From Nitrospira sp. (GTDB taxonomy: Bacteria > Nitrospirota > Nitrospiria > Nitrospirales > Nitrospiraceae), in the NCBI GenBank assembly GCA_024998625.1, contig JACOEL010000017.1:1-64000 (forward strand): a DNA stretch of 64,000 nucleotides, written 5' to 3'. The notes beneath the pieces are model-generated. The model searched no databases and had not been told where the DNA came from. It saw nothing but the letters and a program-made list of their open reading frames with translations. Below are positions 51,335 through 59,688 of the stretch, one piece after another. A program made the position numbers and the translations under genes. Every line of letters begins with the position of its first letter. Position 1 is the first letter of the stretch.

Positions 51335-53947
51335 CTACTGCCGGCCCGGCAGCCAGGTTCTCGCATGGACCGCCACGCGGAATGGCGGTTGTCTGGTGAT
51401 GGTGGCCATATGCGCTGAGTTTCTCCCCCAGGGAATCTGATCGACGACCGCATTGTTCAACAGGCCGTCGATCGGCACATACACGATCTGTTTCAGCGCG
51501 GCTTCGTCCTGCGCCAGGTGTCCCCACGTCAGGTCGCGCCAGTGGGCGGGGGTGCCGCCATAGGTCGTGGCGACGTCCATGCCGAATCGCGGTTCCGTCG
51601 GTTGCTCCTGCAGCACGAAGAACCAGCCCGGGTGTCCTCCGGCTTTGTTGTCGGCTCCGCGAACGTCCGCCTCGGTCAGCGGAAATCCGAGCATGGTGAT
51701 GTCCGGTGATTGCGTCGCGCGGAAAATCGGATACCGTTCCGTCGTGCCCAGCTCACGCCTGGTGCCGTCCGCAGACCAGACGCTCTCCAGGGCATAGACC
51801 ATGGCGCGTGGGTAACGCCGCAGGAGGTCGCCGCGAATGAGGAGCACCATCTGGCCGACCGCCGAGCCCCGCGCACTGTGAGAGCCGAGGCGGCTGTCCG
51901 CCGCCCAGGAGGTGATCCGCGTGATGTCGAAACGAGCCTCGCGCTCTGCATCGGTGGCGGGCAGTTCGTCGCCGCCGGCATCCCAGAATTGCCGGAAATA
52001 GGTGCCGCGCTGATCGGTCGGAAACCCGCGCCAGAGGAGTTCGCGGCTCATCTCGTGGTTCAGTCCGACCATGTAGGCCTCGATCAACTCCGGATTAGTC
52101 TTGAGGAGCGCAATCGTGTTCGAGGGCACCTGGTCCATGCCGGGCAGCAACAGGTCCGGTGCGTAGTCGCGCAATGGTTCGTACATCGGCTGAGGGAAAC
52201 TCGGCGCGAAGGTCGTCAGTTCCGTATGCTCGACGGTGGGTATCGTCTTTTTCACCGCGGCCAACACCGCCTCCTTCGGGGCCAGGCGTCGCAGCACCTC
52301 CACCTTGAGCTCAGACCATTCGCGCAGCGCCGGCGCCTGCCGCTGCTTGGTCGCGACGGAAAATTGCATGAGCGGGCGAAACGCCTGGCCGGCCGCCGAG
52401 GCGGGCGACGTGGCAGGGAGCCGGAGCGCGTCGAGTTTGGCGGCATGCGACGCGATTGGACCATGGGCGCGGGTCAGCCGGCGAAAAGCGCCGGTCACGG
52501 CCGGATGGCCGGACAACAGGTTGTTGGCGGCAGTCTGCGGCGTCGTCGGGGACGTGGCGATGCCCGTCAACCCTCGCAGCGCGGGCCCCGTGAGTTGCAG
52601 CAGTCCGGCCGGGTCGAGCGCGGCGAAGTGTTTCTTCGAGAGACTGTCGCCGACGGCCTCCGCCAGCTGCGCGCGCTTGAGCCGCTGTCGATCTCGCCGT
52701 TCCTGTTCGAATTGATCCCAGGCCGAGGCCATCAACGGCTCCTGCTCGTGTTGGATCACCGTCGTGCCGATACCGGCGGCGATGCGGTGGCGCGGATCCA
52801 GATTCAGATCGCGGAACCAGTGCGGCGGTTGATCTGCGGGCGGCAGGCTGTCACGGTCTACGTACCATTGCCCATAGAGCGGCGGGCCGAGGAGGGCGGG
52901 GGCTCCGGTCGTGCCGGCCATCGCTGCCGGCGCGTTGAGGATAGCGCCGAGGGCCAGTTGGAACGTCTTGCGCGGTTGGTCCGGCCAGGTACGCGGTTGA
53001 GTCTCGGGAGTCAGAAGGGCTCCACCCAAATCCAACAGGCTGCCCGGCGCGCCAGGCGGCAACGTCGGCATGCCCCAGCCGGGAGTTCGGATGTCCACCG
53101 GCCGCAAGCCCACCGTGGACGGCAGGGGCTGGGCCTTCAATCGGCGTGCGAGCGATTCGAAGTCTCCCGCGAGGCCGGTTCGAAACTCCCACTGGAAAAA
53201 AACCGGCAGCGTGACCGGTCCAGCCGCGGCGTTCTTCACCCAAGCCGGTTTTAAGGCCTGTTCATCCTCCGGCGTGATCGGCTCGCCCAGCCCCGCTTTC
53301 CTCCCCACGTCGTAGGTCGGCACGAGGCAGGCGTAGTAGGCGGTATTGGGATCGAGGCGGCGCGGGGCCAGCAGCCGGGAGAGCGTCCGTTCGGGATGGT
53401 CGTGAAGAAGTTTCTGCAGCGTCGCGCGTGGTGAGGGATCGGGCGTCGAGCGTTGTCCCGCCACGATCTGGGCATGCGCCCAGGCCCAAGACTGGTCGAG
53501 GTCGGGCAGGTCTTCAATGGCGCAGGTGATCGCCGGCAAGGGCCGCTGCGGATTGGTCTTGAGCGTGGCCCGTTCCTTCGGGACGACGATCAAGCAGATC
53601 CATGGCCGGAGTCGTCGCGCGCTGTCGGCCGCCGCCGGGGTGAACAGCCAGGGGAAGTCGGGGCGATCGAATTCGATGGCCGGAAAATAATTCGGCTCGA
53701 AGTCGGTCATGTGGGCATGGGGCTCCGTGCGAATGATCTCGCGCGCGTCCAGGCCGGTAATGTCGCCGGGGCCATAGAGTTGCACGTTGACGTCGATGGG
53801 CGCCCGGTCGTTCACTCGGAGACGGACGGGGGCGGCAAGGCGTCCCGCCGTGGCCGGACTGGAAGCGCCGGGTCCGGAGAGGCCCGCGACGAGTCCTTGG
53901 CGAAGCCAGGAGTAGAATCGATAGGTGGCTGCGGTCGGTTCAGGCAT
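51335..53947 (-). CDS. large cluster protein, 870 residues, unknown function
   Basis: 870 residues with no signal peptide or membrane segment. Opens AATYRFYSWLRQGLVAGLSG, then a beta-rich region with PVRLRVNDRAPIDVNVQLYG and the block EPHAHMTDFEPNYFPAIEFD then RPDFPWLFTPAAADSARRLR. A helical middle and a C-terminal part follow, with GFPLTEADVRGADNKAGGHP and PGWFFVLQEQPTEPRFGMDV. No enzymatic motif recognised. It ends RTWLPGRQ. It follows the first DUF6603 gene (gap 20 bases) and precedes the coiled-coil gene (gap 20 bases). Confidence 0.7.
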   Translation of the reverse strand: MPEPTAATYRFYSWLRQGLVAGLSGPGASSPATAGRLAAPVRLRVNDRAPIDVNVQLYGPGDITGLDAREIIRTEPHAHMTDFEPNYFPAIEFDRPDFPWLFTPAAADSARRLRPWICLIVVPKERATLKTNPQRPLPAITCAIEDLPDLDQSWAWAHAQIVAGQRSTPDPSPRATLQKLLHDHPERTLSRLLAPRRLDPNTAYYACLVPTYDVGRKAGLGEPITPEDEQALKPAWVKNAAAGPVTLPVFFQWEFRTGLAGDFESLARRLKAQPLPSTVGLRPVDIRTPGWGMPTLPPGAPGSLLDLGGALLTPETQPRTWPDQPRKTFQLALGAILNAPAAMAGTTGAPALLGPPLYGQWYVDRDSLPPADQPPHWFRDLNLDPRHRIAAGIGTTVIQHEQEPLMASAWDQFEQERRDRQRLKRAQLAEAVGDSLSKKHFAALDPAGLLQLTGPALRGLTGIATSPTTPQTAANNLLSGHPAVTGAFRRLTRAHGPIASHAAKLDALRLPATSPASAAGQAFRPLMQFSVATKQRQAPALREWSELKVEVLRRLAPKEAVLAAVKKTIPTVEHTELTTFAPSFPQPMYEPLRDYAPDLLLPGMDQVPSNTIALLKTNPELIEAYMVGLNHEMSRELLWRGFPTDQRGTYFRQFWDAGGDELPATDAEREARFDITRITSWAADSRLGSHSARGSAVGQMVLLIRGDLLRRYPRAMVYALESVWSADGTRRELGTTERYPIFRATQSPDITMLGFPLTEADVRGADNKAGGHPGWFFVLQEQPTEPRFGMDVATTYGGTPAHWRDLTWGHLAQDEAALKQIVYVPIDGLLNNAVVDQIPWGRNSAHMATITRQPPFRVAVHARTWLPGRQ

Positions 53948-53967
53948 GGTGTGTTATCCCATTTGAA

Positions 53968-56900
53968 TTACGTCGTGACTGCTGCGTTCCCCCGTCGCCG
54001 TCTGCGCGCCGGGGCCTGGCCGGCGGCGCCGAAGGGGGCCACCCGGGCCAGCACCGCCGCCGAGAGCACATAGCCCGGCTTGGGCCGCTCCGGCGGCCGT
54101 GTCGGATCAATCAAGAGCGTCTCATAGGCAATCGGCGCCGCGAGGCCTGTCTCGTCGTCCACCGCGAGATCGTCGGCCGCCACCGTGAGGCCGCCGTCGA
54201 GCGGGACAAACGCCGGTTGTGCCAACTGCTCATCCTCCCGCAGGTCTTCAAACTGCGCCAGGGCAAAGGGCTCTTGGACCGGCGTCGTCCGCCAGGGCTG
54301 CGCACCGGTCCGATCCGTCACTGAGACCCGGACCGTCGTGGGCCCGCCGACCAGCGGCGCGGTGCCCAGCTTCGTGATCTGTCTGTTGAGCGGCGCGATC
54401 CGTTCGCGCAGTGTCAGTTCCGCCCAGGGATGCACGCGCAGGCCGTTAGTCGGCTGGGCGGTCTCTCTGATGGTCACGACCGGGCTGCTGCTCCGTGGGA
54501 CGGCCCCAGTCCAATTGCGCCGGTCGGCCAGAGCCGCCGCGATCAGCCCCACCACATCGACCGCCGCCGGCAGCGGTGGCGCCGTCCTGCTCCCGAACGT
54601 CCGCGAGAAGGACACTGACACCGAGAAGAACAGGATCTTGATCGAGGCCTTGCCCTCCACCTGCCAGGGCGTGGGACCGGCCAAGCGTCCCTTGAAGGAG
54701 ACGCCCACCAGCAGCCGTCCACGATAGCGCAGTGCCAAGGCCGCACCCACGTCGACCTCAAAGGCTAACGGCGCCAACTGAATAATGGCATCGAAGCCGA
54801 GCATCCCATCGAAGCTGAAGCCACCCCCCGCCGCATGCAGATCCACCCGGGCGCCGAACTGGACCGTATTGGAGGTGACTGCCAGATAGGCCTGGCAGCG
54901 TAACTGGAGCGAGTCCCCATCGGCCAGCTGCAGCGCCAGCCGTTGTAACGCCGGAAGCCCTGGTGGTGGCGCAAACCGCGGGTGGAACCCGCCGATCGCC
55001 AAGATGAATTGTGGCTGACGCCCCCAGCCCGCACGGAGCGCCATATCGCCGGTCAGGGTGAACTGGAGAATGCGCGAATCATAGAGCGTCGCATCCAACG
55101 AGACCGTCTCGGCACTCACATCCAACACACCCAAGGCGTCCATGCGAATCTGCACGAGCGGATGGCTCTGGTTCGGTAACAGGACTTGCAGGCGGCCCAA
55201 GACGACCACGCGAACCGGCGAGGGCAATTCAACGAGCAGGGCCAGGTCGAGGGTGAGCAAGGTCGGCGTGCCCCAGCGTAATTGCACCATCGGCCCGAGC
55301 ACATGGCGGCCCGCGGTCGGGGGGAAGACGCGGCGCAGGTCGCTGAAGATTTGCGGGGCATTCCGCAAGGGATCGGGCGGAAATAACACCGAGTTCAAGG
55401 TGCCGGTCTTGAGGCCCTCGCGCAACACGTCGGTGCGGACGGTCCGGTGCAGCGCCACGAGGCCACCGATGCCAGTGAGGGTGAAGCCCAAGCCGAGCGG
55501 GATCGGCGCAAAGCCTTCGGCGGTCAGGATCACGATCAAGGAATAGCCCTTGCTACCGTCCGGCAGCTTGGTGGTGAGCAGCCCCAGCGCCTTAATGGCG
55601 AGGGTCTCGGCCAGCTCCAGTTGCAGCATGCCGCTGTATTCGGCCCGCTGGGGCTCGAAGCCCAAATACCCGCCGCCGGTCACGCCCGCCGTCGCAATCG
55701 CCAGGCCGATGCCGGTCGGAGGTTTGAAGCCGATGGCGAGGTCGAGTGGACCCAGGTTCCCGCCGCCTGGGGGGAGCTGGAGGGTCCCAGAGAATCCCAC
55801 CTGCTCGATGGTCGCCGTGACCGGGCCAAGTTTGATGGCGGCGTTGGTGGCAGCCACGATGTCGATGCCTTGGCCGTTGCCGCTGGCGGTCCGGACTGCG
55901 AGTCGCAGCAACTCGATCGAAATCGCATTGAACAGGGTGACGTGCAGGGGTAGGGTCGCTTCGAATCCCACCCCGCCCTGCAGCGAGAGCCCACGGCGGA
56001 ACGACCATTCACCGGCGAGATCGAAGGGAACGGCAAGACCATCCTTGGGGAACACCTGCGCGAGAAACCCATCACCTTTGGAGAAATCAATCACCACCTC
56101 GCCGTGCTCGACGGCGAAGGCAATCGCCGGGTCCACTGTGGCGCGAGCCGGTGCGGCCGGGTCGACATGCAGGTCCAGTTTCACGGAAGCCCGGAGGCGC
56201 TGCATGGCCAAGCGAGAGCCTCCCGCCGAGCCGATCACGACAAAAGGTTCGGCGTCGCCTGTGCGGACGAACCGAGCCCCCACGGTGACGTCCATCGCGC
56301 TTCCTGCCGGCAACTGGAAGTCGAGATCCAAGGGCGGACGGATGGAAGCGGTCAGATCGCTGCTGACGCGGACGACCGTATCGAAGGTCACTTGCCACGC
56401 GCTCTCGGGGATGGTGTCGCTGCGATTGATCGAGGTCGGCGCGCGCAACGTGACGTCGAGGCCGGGAGGGGAGAACGTCGGGTTGACCTCGGCGTTGAAT
56501 CCGAAGGCTTCCAGCAGCGCCGGCTCACCGGCCGGGTGCAGGATCTCGGCAGGGATGCCGAATTTCTCGTTCAATAGCCTCTGCAACATCCTGAACAACG
56601 TCATGCCGTCGAACGAAGGCGCGCCCCAGCCATAGACTTCGCGCAACAATCCCATCGGGTCGGTGAAGAGCTGCAGCAGGCGATTGAGATGCAGGGTTTT
56701 CCGGACATAGGGACCTTGTAGCGATCCCTCCGGCAGGCCTGGCTCGTCGACGACCTCGATCGCGCCGGTGCCGAGCAGCAGCAGGGCCACCTGAGGGAAG
56801 CGGACTTCGAGGTAGTCGGCCACCAACCGGTGCAGGAGCCGTTCCGGGAACAGGAGAGCAAAGGCGGCGAGTTCAGTCTTCTGTTGAGGCGAGAGGGCTG

Positions 56901-57249
56901 CGTCGTTGCCGAGTGTTTGCAGGGCCCGCACCACTCCCTCAATGCCTTGGAGCGTGGCGCGTAGTTGTTGCAACAAGGCGGCGACCGTGGTGGCGATGGC
57001 TGCCCGATCGTCCTGCGTCACGGCTTGGGCCAAGTCGTTGATGAGTAGGTCGAGTTCTGTGGCAGCCATGGCCGTGGCGGTGAGCGCATCGGTCAGCGCG
57101 GTCGTGTCCGGCTCCATCTCGAAGACGCGCAGGCCCAACCAAGGCAGTACTTCGTCCAGCGTACCGGTTTCGGCGCGCTGCACCAGCGGTTCGAAGACCC
57201 GCGCAAATTCACCGGCCAATTGTTCGAGCGATCCGACGGCTGTACTCAT
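53968..57249 (-). CDS. DUF6603-type protein A, 1,093 residues
   Basis: 1,093 residues. The N-terminal about 100 residues are helical (GSLEQLAGEFARVFEPLVQR). From about residue 110 on it is a very long series of amphipathic beta segments (for example YSLIVILTAEGFAPIPLGLG, LTLDLALLVELPSPVRVVVL, LRYRGRLLVGVSFKGRL), with no transmembrane helix and no signal peptide. This is the hallmark I associate with the DUF6603 family; the family assignment is from memory. Residues about 508-1088 are encoded by DNA almost identical to that of the second copy (59689-63012). Its ATG overlaps the protease stop (ATGA). Role unknown; an extended beta-groove or barrel that holds lipid or forms a surface layer is a guess. 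Confidence 0.75.
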   Translation of the reverse strand: MSTAVGSLEQLAGEFARVFEPLVQRAETGTLDEVLPWLGLRVFEMEPDTTALTDALTATAMAATELDLLINDLAQAVTQDDRAAIATTVAALLQQLRATLQGIEGVVRALQTLGNDAALSPQQKTELAAFALLFPERLLHRLVADYLEVRFPQVALLLLGTGAIEVVDEPGLPEGSLQGPYVRKTLHLNRLLQLFTDPMGLLREVYGWGAPSFDGMTLFRMLQRLLNEKFGIPAEILHPAGEPALLEAFGFNAEVNPTFSPPGLDVTLRAPTSINRSDTIPESAWQVTFDTVVRVSSDLTASIRPPLDLDFQLPAGSAMDVTVGARFVRTGDAEPFVVIGSAGGSRLAMQRLRASVKLDLHVDPAAPARATVDPAIAFAVEHGEVVIDFSKGDGFLAQVFPKDGLAVPFDLAGEWSFRRGLSLQGGVGFEATLPLHVTLFNAISIELLRLAVRTASGNGQGIDIVAATNAAIKLGPVTATIEQVGFSGTLQLPPGGGNLGPLDLAIGFKPPTGIGLAIATAGVTGGGYLGFEPQRAEYSGMLQLELAETLAIKALGLLTTKLPDGSKGYSLIVILTAEGFAPIPLGLGFTLTGIGGLVALHRTVRTDVLREGLKTGTLNSVLFPPDPLRNAPQIFSDLRRVFPPTAGRHVLGPMVQLRWGTPTLLTLDLALLVELPSPVRVVVLGRLQVLLPNQSHPLVQIRMDALGVLDVSAETVSLDATLYDSRILQFTLTGDMALRAGWGRQPQFILAIGGFHPRFAPPPGLPALQRLALQLADGDSLQLRCQAYLAVTSNTVQFGARVDLHAAGGGFSFDGMLGFDAIIQLAPLAFEVDVGAALALRYRGRLLVGVSFKGRLAGPTPWQVEGKASIKILFFSVSVSFSRTFGSRTAPPLPAAVDVVGLIAAALADRRNWTGAVPRSSSPVVTIRETAQPTNGLRVHPWAELTLRERIAPLNRQITKLGTAPLVGGPTTVRVSVTDRTGAQPWRTTPVQEPFALAQFEDLREDEQLAQPAFVPLDGGLTVAADDLAVDDETGLAAPIAYETLLIDPTRPPERPKPGYVLSAAVLARVAPFGAAGQAPARRRRRGNAAVTT
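53984..55730. repeat. 1,747-bp near-identical direct repeat, copy 1
   Basis: Matches 59711-61457 at a constant offset of 5,727 bases. I found one mismatch, T at 54001 against C at 59728; the boundaries are sharp (TTGAAGC then divergence at the inner end). It encodes the C-terminal about 580 residues of DUF6603 protein A. Confidence 0.92.
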
Positions 57250-59675
57250 GGTTGCGACATGGTCCGTGTTTCAATCGGGGATGTGAAACTCTCCGTCAGC
57301 AGCATGGACACAAAGAAGTGGTACTGGTCGAGGCTCTGCCGCAATCTTGGACTACCCTGTCTGGCCAGCAGGTCCAGGCAACGGGCGAGGTATCGTGAGG
57401 CCGATTCTTTGTCGATCGGCAGGGGACCGTCGGTGGCTCTCGTGCCGTGGATGAGGCGCCGCAGGAGCGCCGGTCCCGCCGCGCGATGCCACATGGTTGC
57501 GATGCGCCGGTTGCTGTTGATCAGACGCCGGGCTTCGCTGAAGTGTCGGCTGATGGCAGCGGCGACGTGTTCTCCTTCCGGATAGTCCTTGAGCCGCTCA
57601 CGGAGCGTACGGAGCCAGGAGGTGAGCGGTGCAGCGTTCCCGGTGAAGGTCGACGCCCTCTGCTCGCGCTGGAACGACTCATCCAAGCCGGACGGCGGAT
57701 AGATCCGAGGTATGCCACCGCCTCCACCTCCACCGCCGCCACCCCCGGCTGCTGCCGCGCGCACGGCATTGATGGCAGTTTGGATGTTGAGCTTTCCCGC
57801 GCCCCAGGTTGCGTCCCATCCGCCGGCCGGCCGGTCTCGCGCCGTCGCCTGCAGGTGGCGGACGATGTCGGCTCTGGTGAGTCGCGGATTTTCCTCCAGG
57901 AGCAGCGCGATGGCCCCAGCCACATGCGGAGCAGCCATGCTGGTGCCGGTCATGTCCTCATACAGACAGCAACAGGCATCGGGGCAACAATCGCAACAGC
58001 GTCCGCGCAGGTTGGCGACATCGGCTTTGGCGGATGTGATTTCTAGTCCCGGCGCCGCGATGTCCGGTTTCTGGTTGGTCGCGGCACCCCTCGCGACGGG
58101 GCCCCGGCTGGAGGAAGACACGATCCCGGTCGAAGGCCAGCAATCGCAGCGGCTCGTGCGTGAGGCGTGGTTCGCGACTGTGATGACTTGGGATGCGGTG
58201 CCGGGAATGCTCAGTGTCGCATCGAGACTCGCCCGCACCTTTCCGTCGTCCGGAGTTTTCGGCGGCAGAAACCAAGGCGTGTTTGTGCCGCGTTCGATCC
58301 AGCAGTGAAAATCGACGGGCGTGGCATTCGGGTTGGCGAGAGTCAGTTTCCAAGGGCCGTGGATGATGTTTCCACGCCGGGAGCGCGCGATGGTGATGCG
58401 AAAGTTATTATTGCGGTCGTGCTCGCCGTTGATGGTCCCATCGATCGAGACGCGAGTTTGCCGGTTGGCGGCAGCCGCGGGATTGGCGATAAACGGCGGG
58501 GCGGCGGCGTTGGGCGGAAGGTCGGTGCCATGGTTGACAACGGCACTGACGGCGCCGGTTGGAGCGGTCACGGTCAGGTTGAGGGTGCTGGCCCGGTCGT
58601 ACCAGAGGTCCAGTAGCGCGTCGGACCTCCGTCCCTTCGGCATCTCGAATTCAACTTCCAGATTGCCGTTCCCCGGCACGCGGCCTTGCACGTGTCGCAA
58701 CATGCCGCCTTCGTTGCCGGCCGATTTGACGACGATCTGGGGATGGTGCAGGAAGTCGCCGGTTTCGACATGGGCATCGATCGCCAGCTCGACGGCGCTC
58801 GTGCCGTCATGAGGCCCCAGGTTGTCGCCTTGGCTGATGTTGATGACCTTCGGTTTATCGATACTGCCGAGAAAACTGAAAATAAAGTCGATGGCTTCGA
58901 TGAGGCGTTGGTTTTCGCCGATCTCCTCGTCGTCGGTATAGTCGTACCGAACGACGAGGAGTTCGGCCTCCGGTGCCACGCCCACATAGGTTTGGCTGAC
59001 GTGGCAGCAGGTCGGAGGTCTGCCGTTGCCTGCGGCAATGCCCGCGACATGGGTGCCGTGGCCCTCCCGGTTGTTGCTTGCATCGACATCCTTGGTGCGT
59101 ACCCTGGCTCGGCCCTTCAGCGCTTGGGTGATTTGGTCTTGGTCGTAGACGACGCCGATATTGTTGGGTCCCCTCGTGTCGCCCGCCTGGAAGGGCAACA
59201 TGTGATCCCAGATCGCGAGAATCCTCGATTTCCCGTTCGCATCGACGAACGAGCCGTGCCGCCAGTCGATGCCGCTGTCGATGATCCCGACGACGACGCC
59301 CTTTCCTGTGCGCGAGAGGGGGCCGGTGTGTACGGCGGTGGCGCGGATTTCTTTCAAACTGAAGTTGAGTTCGCGATGCATGCGGTGCGGCCCCTCCACG
59401 GTCGTGACGTGGGGGATGGCTGCGAGATCGTCGAGGCGGTCGAAAGCGATGGTGCCGGTGGCGACGCTGTAGCTCTTGCGAGGATGACGGACGAGCGTGC
59501 GCTGCACGAAGCCGACGGCGGTCAGATCAGCTACATTGCCGGTGAAGGCGACGATGACGCCCACCTGCTCACTCTTTGCGCGGGAGCGTGTTTTCGGCAC
59601 GGCTGCGGCTGCCGCACCGGCGGCCTGCTTGGTACGAAGTTTCGAGCGCAGTCCAGGATCGAGTTTTTTGTTCAT
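57246..59675 (-). CDS. S8 (subtilisin-like) serine protease with Cys-rich loop and helical C-terminal domain
   Basis: 809 residues. The N-terminal about 110 residues look like a propeptide-type domain (EQVGVIVAFTGNVADLTAVG). The catalytic triad is intact: Asp133 (VGIIDSGIDWRH), His206 (EGHGTHVAGIAAG) and Ser579 (GTSMAAPHVAGA), with the oxyanion Asn in KSAGNEGG near 321. A beta-rich insert separates His and Ser regions. Just before the Ser sits a Cys-rich loop, CCDCCPDACCC at 560-570 (seven Cys in eleven residues); other Cys pairs are TCCH near 223 and CDCW near 510. A tract of eleven Gly (57715-57747 in DNA) leads to a helical C-terminal domain of about 140 residues. No signal peptide. It is 13 bases after DUF6603 B. 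Confidence 0.88.
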   Translation of the reverse strand: MNKKLDPGLRSKLRTKQAAGAAAAAVPKTRSRAKSEQVGVIVAFTGNVADLTAVGFVQRTLVRHPRKSYSVATGTIAFDRLDDLAAIPHVTTVEGPHRMHRELNFSLKEIRATAVHTGPLSRTGKGVVVGIIDSGIDWRHGSFVDANGKSRILAIWDHMLPFQAGDTRGPNNIGVVYDQDQITQALKGRARVRTKDVDASNNREGHGTHVAGIAAGNGRPPTCCHVSQTYVGVAPEAELLVVRYDYTDDEEIGENQRLIEAIDFIFSFLGSIDKPKVINISQGDNLGPHDGTSAVELAIDAHVETGDFLHHPQIVVKSAGNEGGMLRHVQGRVPGNGNLEVEFEMPKGRRSDALLDLWYDRASTLNLTVTAPTGAVSAVVNHGTDLPPNAAAPPFIANPAAAANRQTRVSIDGTINGEHDRNNNFRITIARSRRGNIIHGPWKLTLANPNATPVDFHCWIERGTNTPWFLPPKTPDDGKVRASLDATLSIPGTASQVITVANHASRTSRCDCWPSTGIVSSSSRGPVARGAATNQKPDIAAPGLEITSAKADVANLRGRCCDCCPDACCCLYEDMTGTSMAAPHVAGAIALLLEENPRLTRADIVRHLQATARDRPAGGWDATWGAGKLNIQTAINAVRAAAAGGGGGGGGGGGIPRIYPPSGLDESFQREQRASTFTGNAAPLTSWLRTLRERLKDYPEGEHVAAAISRHFSEARRLINSNRRIATMWHRAAGPALLRRLIHGTRATDGPLPIDKESASRYLARCLDLLARQGSPRLRQSLDQYHFFVSMLLTESFTSPIETRTMSQP

Positions 59676-59688
59676 CGAGCCATCCTCG

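Noticed and set aside
50479-51453. N-terminal extension of the 1,774-residue protein to a 2,099-residue frame
   Set aside because: The extension is Arg/Gly/Pro-rich antisense-like sequence lying on the coiled-coil gene in another frame; a GTG at 50478 has a proper ribosome-binding site.
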